NCBI GenBank assembly: GCA_014384505.1 | Contig: JACNFT010000080.1 | Location: 1-9,192 of the forward strand | DNA: 9,192 nucleotides | Direction: 5' to 3' | DNA from: Cryomorphaceae bacterium | GTDB taxonomy: Bacteria > Bacteroidota > Bacteroidia > Flavobacteriales > BACL11 | In this document: in pieces, positions 1-7,065 of the stretch | Numbering within the stretch: position 1 is the stretch's first letter | Layout: every line of letters starts with the position of its first letter | The notes under the pieces: model-generated | The model's input: only the letters and a program-made list of their open reading frames with translations | What the model was told of the DNA's origin: nothing | The model's database searches: none | Made by a program: the position numbers and the translations under genes

Positions 1-109
1 AGGAACTGATCATTGGGATACACTTTTAATGGAAAGAGCTGTAAGTAGTGGAACTCTAGTATTATCTGAATTTACTAGAAATGCAATCTCAAAATTTAAA
101 AAGAAATAA
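1..109 (+). CDS. 3' end of an unrecognised protein gene (partial, cut by window edge)
   Basis: An open frame enters from the left edge (first full codon at base 2) and ends at TAA 107-109. It encodes the last 35 residues of a protein, beginning GTDHWDTLLMERAV and ending in a lysine-rich tail, KFKKK. I do not recognise the family, and 35 residues are too few to assign one. The stop shares its last base with the ATG of the following E1 gene (TAATG), which suggests the two are cotranscribed and translationally coupled. That arrangement makes a real gene end more likely than chance. No signal peptide or membrane segment can be judged from the fragment. Confidence 0.6.
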   Translation, partial: GTDHWDTLLMERAVSSGTLVLSEFTRNAISKFKKK

Positions 110-2157
110 TGAGTAAAAACCTCTCCAAAGAAATTTATAAAAAGGCATTTTCATTGATGTGTACTGCACGTGCTATGAGCGATTTATATGAAGAAAATTC
201 AGCTGTTACTTCAAAGTATGTACATGCTACATCCAAAGGGCATGAAGCCATTCAATTGGCAGTTGGCTTACAATTAACTGAAAACGATTGGATAGCACCT
301 TACTACCGTGATGACTCTATTTTATTGGGGATTGGAATGCAACCTTACGAACTCATGTTGCAATTATTATGTAAGAAAGATGACCCATTTTCTGGGGGTA
401 GAACCTATTATTGCCACCCTTCTTTAAAAAGAGAAGGATTTCCAAAAATACCACATCAATCTTCCGCAACAGGAATGCAAGGTATACCAACAACAGGAGT
501 AGCAATGGGAATTCAATACCAAGAAAAGGAAGGATTAACGAACCCTAAAAAAGGAGAAGAACCAGTAACGGTTTGTTCTTTTGGTGATGCAGCAATTACG
601 GAAGGAGAAGTTGCAGAGGCTTTCCAAATGGCAGCACTTAAAAAATTACCAATCTTGTATTTGGTACAAGATAATGAATGGGATATATCTGCTCATGCTT
701 CAGAAGTAAGAGCGGTAGATGCTACCCATTACGCAAAAGGTTTCGGACTAAAAACCTACACGATTGACGGAACTGATTTTACAAAATCATACCAAACAAT
801 TCAGAATGCATTTATAGAAATTAGAGATAAAAGAACGCCAATACTAATTCATGCAAAAGTTCCTCTATTAAATCATCATACATCAGGTGTGAGAATGGAA
901 TGGTACCGTGATGATTTAGAAGAAGCAAAAAGTAGAGATCCTCTTCCAAAACTAAAAACTGAACTTTTAGCTAATGGTTTTACTAAGCAAGATTTAGTTG
1001 AAATTGAAAAAAAAGCTACAAAAACGGTACATTCAGATTACCAAAAAGCATTAAAAGCAGAAGACCCAAATCCTGAGGATTTATTCTCTCACGACTATGC
1101 CCCTACTCCTATATTGGAAGAAAAAGGAGATAGAGCACCTAAAAATAAAGAGGCGACTGTAATGGTTGATTCTGCCCTATTTGCAATAAAAGAAATTATG
1201 GCAAAACATCCTGAATCTTTATTGTACGGACAGGATGTAGGAAAACGATTAGGTGGTGTATTCCGTGAGGCAGCAACGCTAGCAGAAACCTTTGGAGACA
1301 ACAGAGTATTCAACACACCAATACAAGAAGCTTTTATTATTGGAAGTACAGTGGGTATGTCGGCAGTAGGATTAAAACCAATAGTAGAAGTTCAATTTGC
1401 TGATTATATTTGGCCTGGACTAAACCAACTTTTTACAGAGGTAAGTCGTTCCAATTATTTATCAAACGGAAAATGGCCAGTAAGCTGTATTATCCGTGTT
1501 CCTATTGGTGCATATGGTAGTGGAGGCCCTTATCATTCTTCTTCTGTGGAATCGGTATTGGCACAAATAAGAGGAATAAAAATTGCTTACCCTTCTAATG
1601 GTGCGGACTTAAAAGGATTAATGAAATCCGCTTTTTACGACCCTAATCCTGTAGTTATTTTAGAACATAAAGGATTGTATTGGAGTAAAATAAAAGGAAC
1701 AGAAAAAGCAAAAACTATTGAACCGTCAGAAGATTATATAATTCCTTTTGGTAAAGGAAGAATCGCTTTAGAATCAGATAATTCGGATAACACCATTTGT
1801 ATTATTACCTACGGAATGGGAGTACATTGGGGACTAAATGCAGCAAAAAACCATAAAGGAAAAGTAGAAATTGTAGATTTAAGAACTATCAATCCTATTG
1901 ATGAATACTTAGTTTTTGAGAGAGTAAACAAGCACGGAAAATGTTTAGTACTCACGGAAGAACCTTATAATAATTCCTTTGCACAAAGTTTAGTAGGTAG
2001 AATACAAGAACATTGTTTTGAAAAATTAGACGCCCCTGTTTATGTTATGGGATCAGAGAATTTACCTGCCATTCCGTTAAACTCAACTTTGGAAGCAAGG
2101 ATGTTACCAAATACAGAAAAAGTAAGTGAAAAGATTGGAGGGATTTTAGCGTACTAA
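109..2157 (+). CDS. Fused alpha/beta E1 subunit of a 2-oxoacid dehydrogenase complex (branched-chain type)
   Basis: The enzyme is the thiamine-diphosphate-dependent E1 that decarboxylates a 2-oxoacid and passes the acyl group to lipoyl-E2; the likely substrates are 2-oxoisovalerate and related branched-chain acids. The 682 residues hold both E1 subunits in one chain. The alpha-like half covers about 1-330, with the ThDP/Mg motif starting at GDAAITEGE (159-167) and closing at QDNEWDIS (187-194), and a HHTSG loop (256-260) like the loop phosphorylated in BCKDH. The beta-like half covers about 345-682, with GQDVG (374-378), GGVF (382-385), the NTPIQEAF segment whose Glu407 should activate ThDP, and GGPYHS (472-477) with the beta-subunit histidine. 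The usual GDG is GDA here and the usual NN is DN. Such fused E1 proteins are common in Bacteroidota. ATG 109 overlaps the previous stop. No E2 or E3 gene is in the window. Pyruvate or another 2-oxoacid cannot be excluded as substrate. Confidence 0.93.
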   Translation: MSKNLSKEIYKKAFSLMCTARAMSDLYEENSAVTSKYVHATSKGHEAIQLAVGLQLTENDWIAPYYRDDSILLGIGMQPYELMLQLLCKKDDPFSGGRTYYCHPSLKREGFPKIPHQSSATGMQGIPTTGVAMGIQYQEKEGLTNPKKGEEPVTVCSFGDAAITEGEVAEAFQMAALKKLPILYLVQDNEWDISAHASEVRAVDATHYAKGFGLKTYTIDGTDFTKSYQTIQNAFIEIRDKRTPILIHAKVPLLNHHTSGVRMEWYRDDLEEAKSRDPLPKLKTELLANGFTKQDLVEIEKKATKTVHSDYQKALKAEDPNPEDLFSHDYAPTPILEEKGDRAPKNKEATVMVDSALFAIKEIMAKHPESLLYGQDVGKRLGGVFREAATLAETFGDNRVFNTPIQEAFIIGSTVGMSAVGLKPIVEVQFADYIWPGLNQLFTEVSRSNYLSNGKWPVSCIIRVPIGAYGSGGPYHSSSVESVLAQIRGIKIAYPSNGADLKGLMKSAFYDPNPVVILEHKGLYWSKIKGTEKAKTIEPSEDYIIPFGKGRIALESDNSDNTICIITYGMGVHWGLNAAKNHKGKVEIVDLRTINPIDEYLVFERVNKHGKCLVLTEEPYNNSFAQSLVGRIQEHCFEKLDAPVYVMGSENLPAIPLNSTLEARMLPNTEKVSEKIGGILAY

Positions 2158-2177
2158 ATATTAGCTCCTCTTTTTTT
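2137..2177 (+). terminator. Possible rho-independent terminator at the end of the E1 gene
   Basis: GGAG (2137-2140) can pair with CTCC (2165-2168), and inside it TTTAG (2145-2149) pairs with CTAAA (2154-2158) around a CGTA loop. Seven T residues follow (2171-2177). The stem has an uneven internal loop and is weak, and it spans the E1 stop codon. Position and T-run are right for ending E1 transcription before the dapD promoter, but the structure alone is not convincing. Confidence 0.35.
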
Positions 2178-2351
2178 AGGTTGTATTGTAAAGTAATTAA
2201 CTAATCTGCGAATAATTCCTAAAATCATAAACGTTAATAAATATCTTTTTGGAGCATTCTTGAAAGAAAAAATTATAAACCATGTTTACACTAATTTTAA
2301 ACTAAAAAAACACCTAACACGCTCCTACTCGCTATTTTAAAATCTTAAAAC

Positions 2352-2374
2352 TAGTAATTGACAACTAATTACTA
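2352..2374. repeat. Perfect 8-bp inverted repeat overlapping the dapD promoter (candidate operator)
   Basis: TAGTAATT (2352-2359) and its exact reverse complement AATTACTA (2367-2374) flank a 7-base spacer, GACAACT. The right arm covers the TA of the TATCTTTG promoter box (2373-2380). A bound dimer would therefore block the promoter, which is the geometry of a repressor site. The arms are A+T-rich, so chance is a real alternative. A related run, AGTAATT followed directly by AACTAAT, lies at 2192-2205 in the same gap. I cannot name a regulator. Confidence 0.4.
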
Positions 2375-2380
2375 TCTTTG
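2373..2380 (+). promoter_or_regulatory. Bacteroidota-type -7 promoter box for the dapD-miaA operon
   Basis: TATCTTTG matches the Bacteroidota -7 consensus TAnnTTTG at all six fixed positions. It lies in the 227-bp gap after E1 and ends four bases before the dapD ATG (2385). I see no good TTTG/TTG -33 element at the expected 17-23 base spacing; the TTG at 2358-2360 is too close. With this box, transcription would begin within a few bases of the ATG, implying a very short or absent leader. The rest of the gap (2178-2351) holds no gene I can support. Confidence 0.55.
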
Positions 2381-2384
2381 CTCT

Positions 2385-3200
2385 ATGAAACAATGGAAAG
2401 AAATTATTGAGGCAGCTTGGGAAAACCGAGAATTGTTAAAAGAAAATACAACTCAGGATTGTATACGCACCATTATTGAACAAATTGATAAAGGGCACTT
2501 GCGAACTGCCGAACCTACTGATGATGGTTGGAAAGTTAATGATTGGGTGAAAAAAGCGGTTATCCTTTATTTTCCTATTCAAAAAATGGAAACCATTGAA
2601 ATTGGCCCTTTGGAATTTCATGATAAAATGAAACTAAAAAGCGGCTATGCCAAGCTTGGTGTTCGTGTTGTACCCCATGCAGTAGCCCGTTATGGTGCTT
2701 ATTTAGCACCTGGTGTTATTATGATGCCCTCTTATGTAAACATTGGCGCTTATGTGGATAGCGGCACTATGGTGGACACTTGGGCAACCGTAGGTTCTTG
2801 TGCTCAAATTGGTAAAAATGTACACCTTTCTGGTGGTGTTGGTATTGGTGGCGTACTCGAACCCGTACAAGCTGCACCCGTTATTATTGAAGATGATGCT
2901 TTTATCGGTTCTCGCTCAATAGTAGTTGAAGGGGTAAGAATTGAAAAAGAAGCAGTACTTGGGGCTAATGTCGTACTTACCGCCTCCACCAAAATTATTG
3001 ATGTCAGTGGTGAAACACCTATAGAATATAAAGGAGTTGTTCCTAGCCGATCAGTAGTAATACCTGGTACTTACAACAAAGAATTTCCTGCCGGAAATTT
3101 TGGCGTACCTTGTGCCCTTATTATTGGTAAGCGGAAAGAAAGCACCAACAAAAAAACATCATTGAATGATGCCCTTAGAGAATATAATGTAGCCGTATAA
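2385..3200 (+). CDS. dapD: 2,3,4,5-tetrahydropyridine-2,6-dicarboxylate N-succinyltransferase
   Basis: DapD transfers succinyl from succinyl-CoA to tetrahydrodipicolinate in the cytoplasm, a step towards meso-diaminopimelate (peptidoglycan) and lysine. The 271-residue product has the family's usual length. The helical N-terminal domain contains GWKVNDWVKKAV (48-59), matching the family's W-x-KKAV stretch. The left-handed beta-helix of hexapeptide repeats runs over about 95-225 (NIGAYVDSGTMVDTWATVGS, then GVGIGGVLEP). The residues proposed as catalytic in the mycobacterial homologue correspond to Asp131 (VDTWA) and Glu182 (VVEGV). The succinyl-CoA-binding end includes VPSRSVV and GVPCALIIGKR. 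The frame stays open back to a TTG at 2358, but the promoter box lies inside that extension and ATG 2385 gives the typical start MKQWKEIIEAAW. It is first gene of a seven-gene overlapping block; its stop overlaps the next start by one base (TAATG). Confidence 0.96.
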   Translation: MKQWKEIIEAAWENRELLKENTTQDCIRTIIEQIDKGHLRTAEPTDDGWKVNDWVKKAVILYFPIQKMETIEIGPLEFHDKMKLKSGYAKLGVRVVPHAVARYGAYLAPGVIMMPSYVNIGAYVDSGTMVDTWATVGSCAQIGKNVHLSGGVGIGGVLEPVQAAPVIIEDDAFIGSRSIVVEGVRIEKEAVLGANVVLTASTKIIDVSGETPIEYKGVVPSRSVVIPGTYNKEFPAGNFGVPCALIIGKRKESTNKKTSLNDALREYNVAV

Positions 3201-4327
3201 TGAGAATAGGATTTGATGCAAAACGAGCGTTTTTAAACGATACTGGTCTAGGTAACTATTCCCGTGATGCTATTCGTGTACTTTCTCATTTTTATACGGA
3301 TAACAAATATTTCCTTTACACCCCTAAAGAAAAAGAAAATAGTCGTTTAGATTTTTTAGATGAGAGTAATAATACATTCGTCCGTACACCACAATCCTTA
3401 ATTAATAAAGCTTTAAAATCCTATTGGAGAAGTAAAAGTATTGTCCGTGATTTATTCACCAATAAAATAGATATCTATCATGGGTTAAGCCATGAGCTTC
3501 CCTTAGGAATTGAAAAAACAAATATCAAAACAGTAGTTACTATTCATGATTTGATTTTTATTCGCTATCCGCATTTATTCCGAACAATAGATAGGAAAAT
3601 CTATTATAAAAAATTCAAATCAGCCTGCCAAAGAGCCGATAAAATAATTGCTATTAGCCAACAAACAAAAAAAGACATCATTGATTTCTTTTATATTCCT
3701 GAAAAAAAAATTGAAGTGGTTTATCAAGGATGTAATGCTGTTTTTCATCATCCAATAGCTGATAATACAAAGCAAGCAGTACAAGAAAAATATAATGTAC
3801 CAAAGGATTACTTGCTTAGCGTTGGTAGTATTGAAGAGCGAAAAAACTTACTGACTATTTTAAAAGCTTTGAAAGAACTTCCTAACCAAAAACTAATTGT
3901 TATTGGTAACGGAAAAGCTTACAAAATAAAATGTTTACGTTTTATTTCCAAGTACAACCTATCCAATAGAGTGCTGTTTTTATCTGGCTTAAACTTAGCA
4001 GAAATGGCAGCTATTTATCAAAATGCACAAATACTTATTTACCCTTCTATTTTTGAAGGATTTGGCATTCCTATTTTAGAAGCTTTATTTTCCAAAACTC
4101 CAGTTATAACATCCAAAGAAGGATGCTTTGCTGAAGCAGGAGGTGCTTTTTCAAAATACATCAATCCGCTTTCTGTTGAGCAAATGAAAGAGGCTATTCT
4201 AGAAATCCTAAATTCTAAGCAAGTACAAGAAAAAATGAAAACCGAAGGATTACAACATGCACAGAATTTTACTGACCATAAAATAGCGGATAACTTAATG
4301 AAGGTATATTCCAACCTTCTAAGATGA
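3200..4327 (+). CDS. Glycosyltransferase, GT4 family (GT-B fold)
   Basis: This is a probable retaining glycosyltransferase that moves a sugar from a nucleotide-sugar donor to a glycan or lipid-linked acceptor at the cytoplasmic side of the membrane. The 375 residues begin IGFDAKR..TGLGNYSR (3-22), the glycine-rich acceptor-domain loop of GT4 enzymes. TVVTIHDLIF (111-120) and KIIAISQQTKKDI (148-160) are typical of the mannosyltransferase-like group. The donor domain starts at YLLSVGSIEERKN (204-216), with the phosphate-contacting Arg214/Lys215. EGFGIPILE (286-294) is the EX7E motif, with Glu286 and Glu294. No signal peptide or membrane helix is evident. It starts inside the dapD stop (TAATG) and ends in an ATGA overlap with the GT2 gene, so the two transferases are probably coupled. 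Donor sugar and acceptor cannot be read from the sequence. A 9-base A run lies at 3712-3720. Confidence 0.9.
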   Translation: MRIGFDAKRAFLNDTGLGNYSRDAIRVLSHFYTDNKYFLYTPKEKENSRLDFLDESNNTFVRTPQSLINKALKSYWRSKSIVRDLFTNKIDIYHGLSHELPLGIEKTNIKTVVTIHDLIFIRYPHLFRTIDRKIYYKKFKSACQRADKIIAISQQTKKDIIDFFYIPEKKIEVVYQGCNAVFHHPIADNTKQAVQEKYNVPKDYLLSVGSIEERKNLLTILKALKELPNQKLIVIGNGKAYKIKCLRFISKYNLSNRVLFLSGLNLAEMAAIYQNAQILIYPSIFEGFGIPILEALFSKTPVITSKEGCFAEAGGAFSKYINPLSVEQMKEAILEILNSKQVQEKMKTEGLQHAQNFTDHKIADNLMKVYSNLLR

Positions 4328-5121
4328 AAACCAGTTTAGTAATTGCTACTTATAATTGGCCAAAAGCTCTGGAACTAGTATTATTAAGCCTACTTAAACA
4401 AAGTGTTTTGCCAAATGAAATACTTATTGCTGATGATGGCTCTACCAAAGAAACTAAACAATTAATTGAACGCTATTCAAGCAAGTTCAAATCAGGGATA
4501 AAACATATTTGGCAAAAAGATGATGGGTTTCAAAAAACAAGCATCCTTAACAAATCAATTGCTAAAGCCACTGGAGATTATATCATTCAAATTGATGGTG
4601 ATATAATTATTCATACTCACTTTATAAAGGATCATGTTCAAATGGCTAAAAAAGGTTTTTTCATACATGGTAGTAGAACATTTTTAAATGAAAAAAAAAC
4701 CCAAAAAGCAATAAAAAATTCAATAATTAATTTTTCCATTTTTAGTCCTGGAATAACAAATCGATTTAACAGTTTACATTCTTTATTTTTATCTAAAATT
4801 TTAAGCAATAAAAATAAAAATCTAAAAGGAACTAGAGGCTGTAACTTCTCTTTCTGGAAACATGATTTTATTAAAGTAAATGGATACAATGAAGATATGA
4901 CTGGATGGGGAAAAGAAGACACTGAACTTTCAGTAAGGCTAATGAATAGTGGCTTACAAAAACTAAAATTAAAATGCTTAGCAGTTTGTTATCATTTACA
5001 TCATAAAATATTATCCAAAGAAGGATTAAATATTAACAATTCTATCTTACTGCTAGTTGTTAAAGAAAAAAGAGAGATTTGCATTAATGGAATCAACAAA
5101 TATGCAAACAGAAATAGATAA
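4324..5121 (+). CDS. Glycosyltransferase, GT2 family with galactosyltransferase-like C-terminal motif
   Basis: This is a probable inverting GT-A transferase using a UDP- or other NDP-sugar. Of the 265 residues, the N-terminal Rossmann-like part has SLVIATYNWPKALELVL (4-20) and ILIADDGST (33-41). The metal-binding DXD is DGD (91-93) in QIDGD. The C-terminal part has TRGCNFSFWK (170-179) and TGWGKEDTE (193-201). GWGxED is the acceptor/base region shared with chondroitin-polymerase-like and beta-1,4-galactosyltransferase-like (Glyco_transf_7C) proteins. No hydrophobic transmembrane segment is clear, so the protein is probably cytoplasmic or peripheral. It overlaps the GT4 gene by 4 bases (ATGA), and its last 20 bases overlap tsaC. 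The gene is visibly more A+T-rich than dapD, especially about 4680-4820, with a 9-base A run at 4691-4699. The acceptor is unknown. Confidence 0.88.
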   Translation: MKTSLVIATYNWPKALELVLLSLLKQSVLPNEILIADDGSTKETKQLIERYSSKFKSGIKHIWQKDDGFQKTSILNKSIAKATGDYIIQIDGDIIIHTHFIKDHVQMAKKGFFIHGSRTFLNEKKTQKAIKNSIINFSIFSPGITNRFNSLHSLFLSKILSNKNKNLKGTRGCNFSFWKHDFIKVNGYNEDMTGWGKEDTELSVRLMNSGLQKLKLKCLAVCYHLHHKILSKEGLNINNSILLLVVKEKREICINGINKYANRNR

Positions 5122-5644
5122 AGCTTTAGCTACATTAAAACAAGGAGGGATAATCCTATACCCTTCCGACACTATTTGGGGAATAGGTTGTGATGCTACA
5201 AATACTGATGCAATAGCAAAAATATTTAAACTTAAAAAACGAGCAGATAGCAAAGCTCTCATTTCATTAGTAGCTAGTAAAGAACAACTTAAATCTATTA
5301 CTGAAAATATCCCTGATTTAGATATTACATCAAGCCCAACAACTATTATTTATCCTAACGTAAAAGGACTAGGCGAAAACCTTTTAGCAGAAAATGGTTC
5401 AGCAGCAATCCGAATTGTTCAAGATACATTTTGCCAAAAACTTATTCTATCATTTGGAAAAGCAATTGTTTCTACTTCTGCAAACATTAGTGGAGAAATG
5501 GCACCAAAACAATTTTCAGAAATTTCAAAGGAAATAAAAAACAATGTTGATTATATCGTAAATTTGCGTCAAAATGAACTAATGTCTACTCCTTCATCTA
5601 TCCTAATGATAAATGAAGACACTAGCATTACAAAAATTAGATAG
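5102..5644 (+). CDS. tsaC: L-threonylcarbamoyladenylate synthase (Sua5/YciO/YrdC family)
   Basis: The enzyme makes threonylcarbamoyl-AMP from threonine, bicarbonate and ATP; TsaD, TsaB and TsaE then use it to form t6A at position 37 of tRNAs reading ANN codons. The 180-residue product is a single YrdC domain without the C-terminal Sua5 domain. Motifs are GGIILYPSDTIWGIGCDA (15-32), LKKRADSKALISLVAS (44-59), PTTIIYPN, AAIRI, and IVSTSANISG. The C-terminal STPSSI..ITKIR matches the family ending. The frame is open upstream from TTG 5057 and ATG 5087, but ATG 5102 gives the usual short lead, MQTEIDKALATLKQGG, and a 20-base overlap with the GT2 gene; ATG 5087 stays possible. The stop overlaps the GTG start of cca by one base. 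YciO-type members of the family are less active, so the biochemical call rests on family. Confidence 0.9.
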   Translation: MQTEIDKALATLKQGGIILYPSDTIWGIGCDATNTDAIAKIFKLKKRADSKALISLVASKEQLKSITENIPDLDITSSPTTIIYPNVKGLGENLLAENGSAAIRIVQDTFCQKLILSFGKAIVSTSANISGEMAPKQFSEISKEIKNNVDYIVNLRQNELMSTPSSILMINEDTSITKIR

Positions 5645-7065
5645 TGAATTACTCTTCTGCATTAAATAACCCAATTTTTAAAACCATACAACTTGCAAGT
5701 GATGAGTTAAATTACCCTACCTATGTAGTTGGTGGTTGGGTTCGTGATTTGTTACTAAACAGAAAACAAGAGAAAACAGATATTGATTTTGTTTGTATTG
5801 GAAGCGGAATAAAACTAGCAGAAAAAGTAAGTTCCTTGCTAGGGAATAAAGCTACTTTCAAAGTGTTTAAAAACTTTGGTACAGCCATGATTCATTACAA
5901 AGGTGAAGATTATGAATTTGTAGGTGCTCGAAAAGAATCATATCGTTCAGATTCTCGTAAACCAATAGTTGAAAATGGCACTTTAGAAGATGACCAGAAT
6001 AGAAGAGATTTTACCATTAACGCAATGGCAATCCAACTAAATGCAAATAATTATGGTACATTAATTGATCCTTTTAACGGAAAAGAAGATTTAAAAAATA
6101 AAATTATTCGTACTCCATTAAATCCTGATATTACTTATTCTGATGACCCATTAAGAATGATGCGAGCAGTGCGTTTCGCCACTCAATTGGATTTTTCAAT
6201 AGAAAAACAATCATTAAAATCAATTTCAGATAATACTGAACGCTTAAGCATAATTTCTCAAGAAAGAATTACTGAAGAACTTAACAAAATCATATTATCA
6301 ACCACACCATCAAAAGGGTTTAAATTATTATTCAACACTCAATTATTACACCAATTTTTCCCTCTAATGTGTAAGTTGCAAGGAGTAGAACTGATAGGTA
6401 AATTTGGACACAAGGATAATTTTTATCACACCCTTGAAGTGCTGGATAACATTAGTAAAAACACCAATAACCTTTGGTTAAGATGGGCAGCAATACTGCA
6501 CGATATTGCAAAACCACAAACAAAAAAATATGAACAAGGACATGGATGGACTTTCCATGCACATGAATTTTTTGGCGGAAAATTGGTTCCTAAAGTTTTT
6601 AGAGAGTTAAAGTTACCGCTTAACGAAAAAATGAAGTATGTGCAAAAATTAGTAACGCTACATTTGAGACCTATCATTTTAGCAAAAGATATAGTTACCG
6701 ATTCTGCCATAAGGCGTTTACTCTTTGATGCTGCAGATGATATAGATGATTTAATGACACTATGTGATGCCGATATTACTTCAAAAAATGAAAAGAAAGT
6801 AAAAAAGTATCTGAAAAATTTTCAATTAGTAAGAAGAAAGCTAAAAGAAGTAGAAGAAAAAGATCAGATCCGAAACTTCCAACCTCCTGTTGATGGTAAG
6901 GAAATAATGGATTTATTTTCCATTAAGGCCGGACGAGAAATTGGAATTCTAAAAAATGCAATAAAAGATGCAATACTTGATGGAACAGTTAAAAATGATA
7001 AAGAACAAGCATTAGCATTCATCATAAAAAAAGCAAAAGAATTAAATTTACAACCAGTAAAATGA
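5644..7065 (+). CDS. cca: CCA tRNA nucleotidyltransferase / poly(A)-polymerase-family protein with HD domain
   Basis: The enzyme adds or repairs the 3' CCA of tRNA using CTP and ATP. The 473 residues contain the nucleotidyltransferase head with GGWVRD (30-35), catalytic metal ligands in DID (46-48), RRDFTINAMA (120-129), DDPLRMMRAVRFA (167-179) and ERITEEL (207-213). An HD-type domain follows, with His262, HD at 286-287, and His305/His307. This is the usual order for bacterial class II CCA enzymes carrying HD. The start is GTG, sharing its G with the tsaC stop (TAGTG); MNYSSALNNPIF is a family-like beginning and no nearer ATG fits. The 3' end overlaps the next gene by 4 bases (ATGA). Motifs alone do not fully separate CCA-adding enzymes from poly(A) polymerases, but the neighbours tsaC and miaA support a tRNA role. 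Confidence 0.92.
   Translation: MNYSSALNNPIFKTIQLASDELNYPTYVVGGWVRDLLLNRKQEKTDIDFVCIGSGIKLAEKVSSLLGNKATFKVFKNFGTAMIHYKGEDYEFVGARKESYRSDSRKPIVENGTLEDDQNRRDFTINAMAIQLNANNYGTLIDPFNGKEDLKNKIIRTPLNPDITYSDDPLRMMRAVRFATQLDFSIEKQSLKSISDNTERLSIISQERITEELNKIILSTTPSKGFKLLFNTQLLHQFFPLMCKLQGVELIGKFGHKDNFYHTLEVLDNISKNTNNLWLRWAAILHDIAKPQTKKYEQGHGWTFHAHEFFGGKLVPKVFRELKLPLNEKMKYVQKLVTLHLRPIILAKDIVTDSAIRRLLFDAADDIDDLMTLCDADITSKNEKKVKKYLKNFQLVRRKLKEVEEKDQIRNFQPPVDGKEIMDLFSIKAGREIGILKNAIKDAILDGTVKNDKEQALAFIIKKAKELNLQPVK

Noticed and set aside
2158..2351. A small RNA gene, riboswitch or tRNA in the gap after E1
   Set aside because: I found no cloverleaf, no recognisable lysine-riboswitch core and no strong hairpin apart from the weak terminator at the left end and the dyad at the right end.
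2358..2363. TTGACA as a sigma-70 -35 box
   Set aside because: No TATAAT-like element lies 16-18 bases downstream, and Bacteroidota use TTTG/TAnnTTTG promoters; the match is probably chance.
2358..2384. Upstream extension of dapD from a TTG codon
   Set aside because: The extension contains the inverted repeat and the TATCTTTG promoter box, adds residues not typical of DapD, and ATG 2385 gives the standard 271-residue protein.
4039..4314. Minus-strand open frames inside plus-strand genes (for example here, and at 1095-1316, 4638-4922, 6426-6710)
   Set aside because: Their products show no family motifs and each lies opposite a well-supported gene; they are shadows.
5057..5101. Longer tsaC starts at TTG 5057 or ATG 5087
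   Set aside because: They add residues before the usual family start and increase overlap with the GT2 gene to 65 or 35 bases. ATG 5087 is not excluded, TTG 5057 is unlikely.
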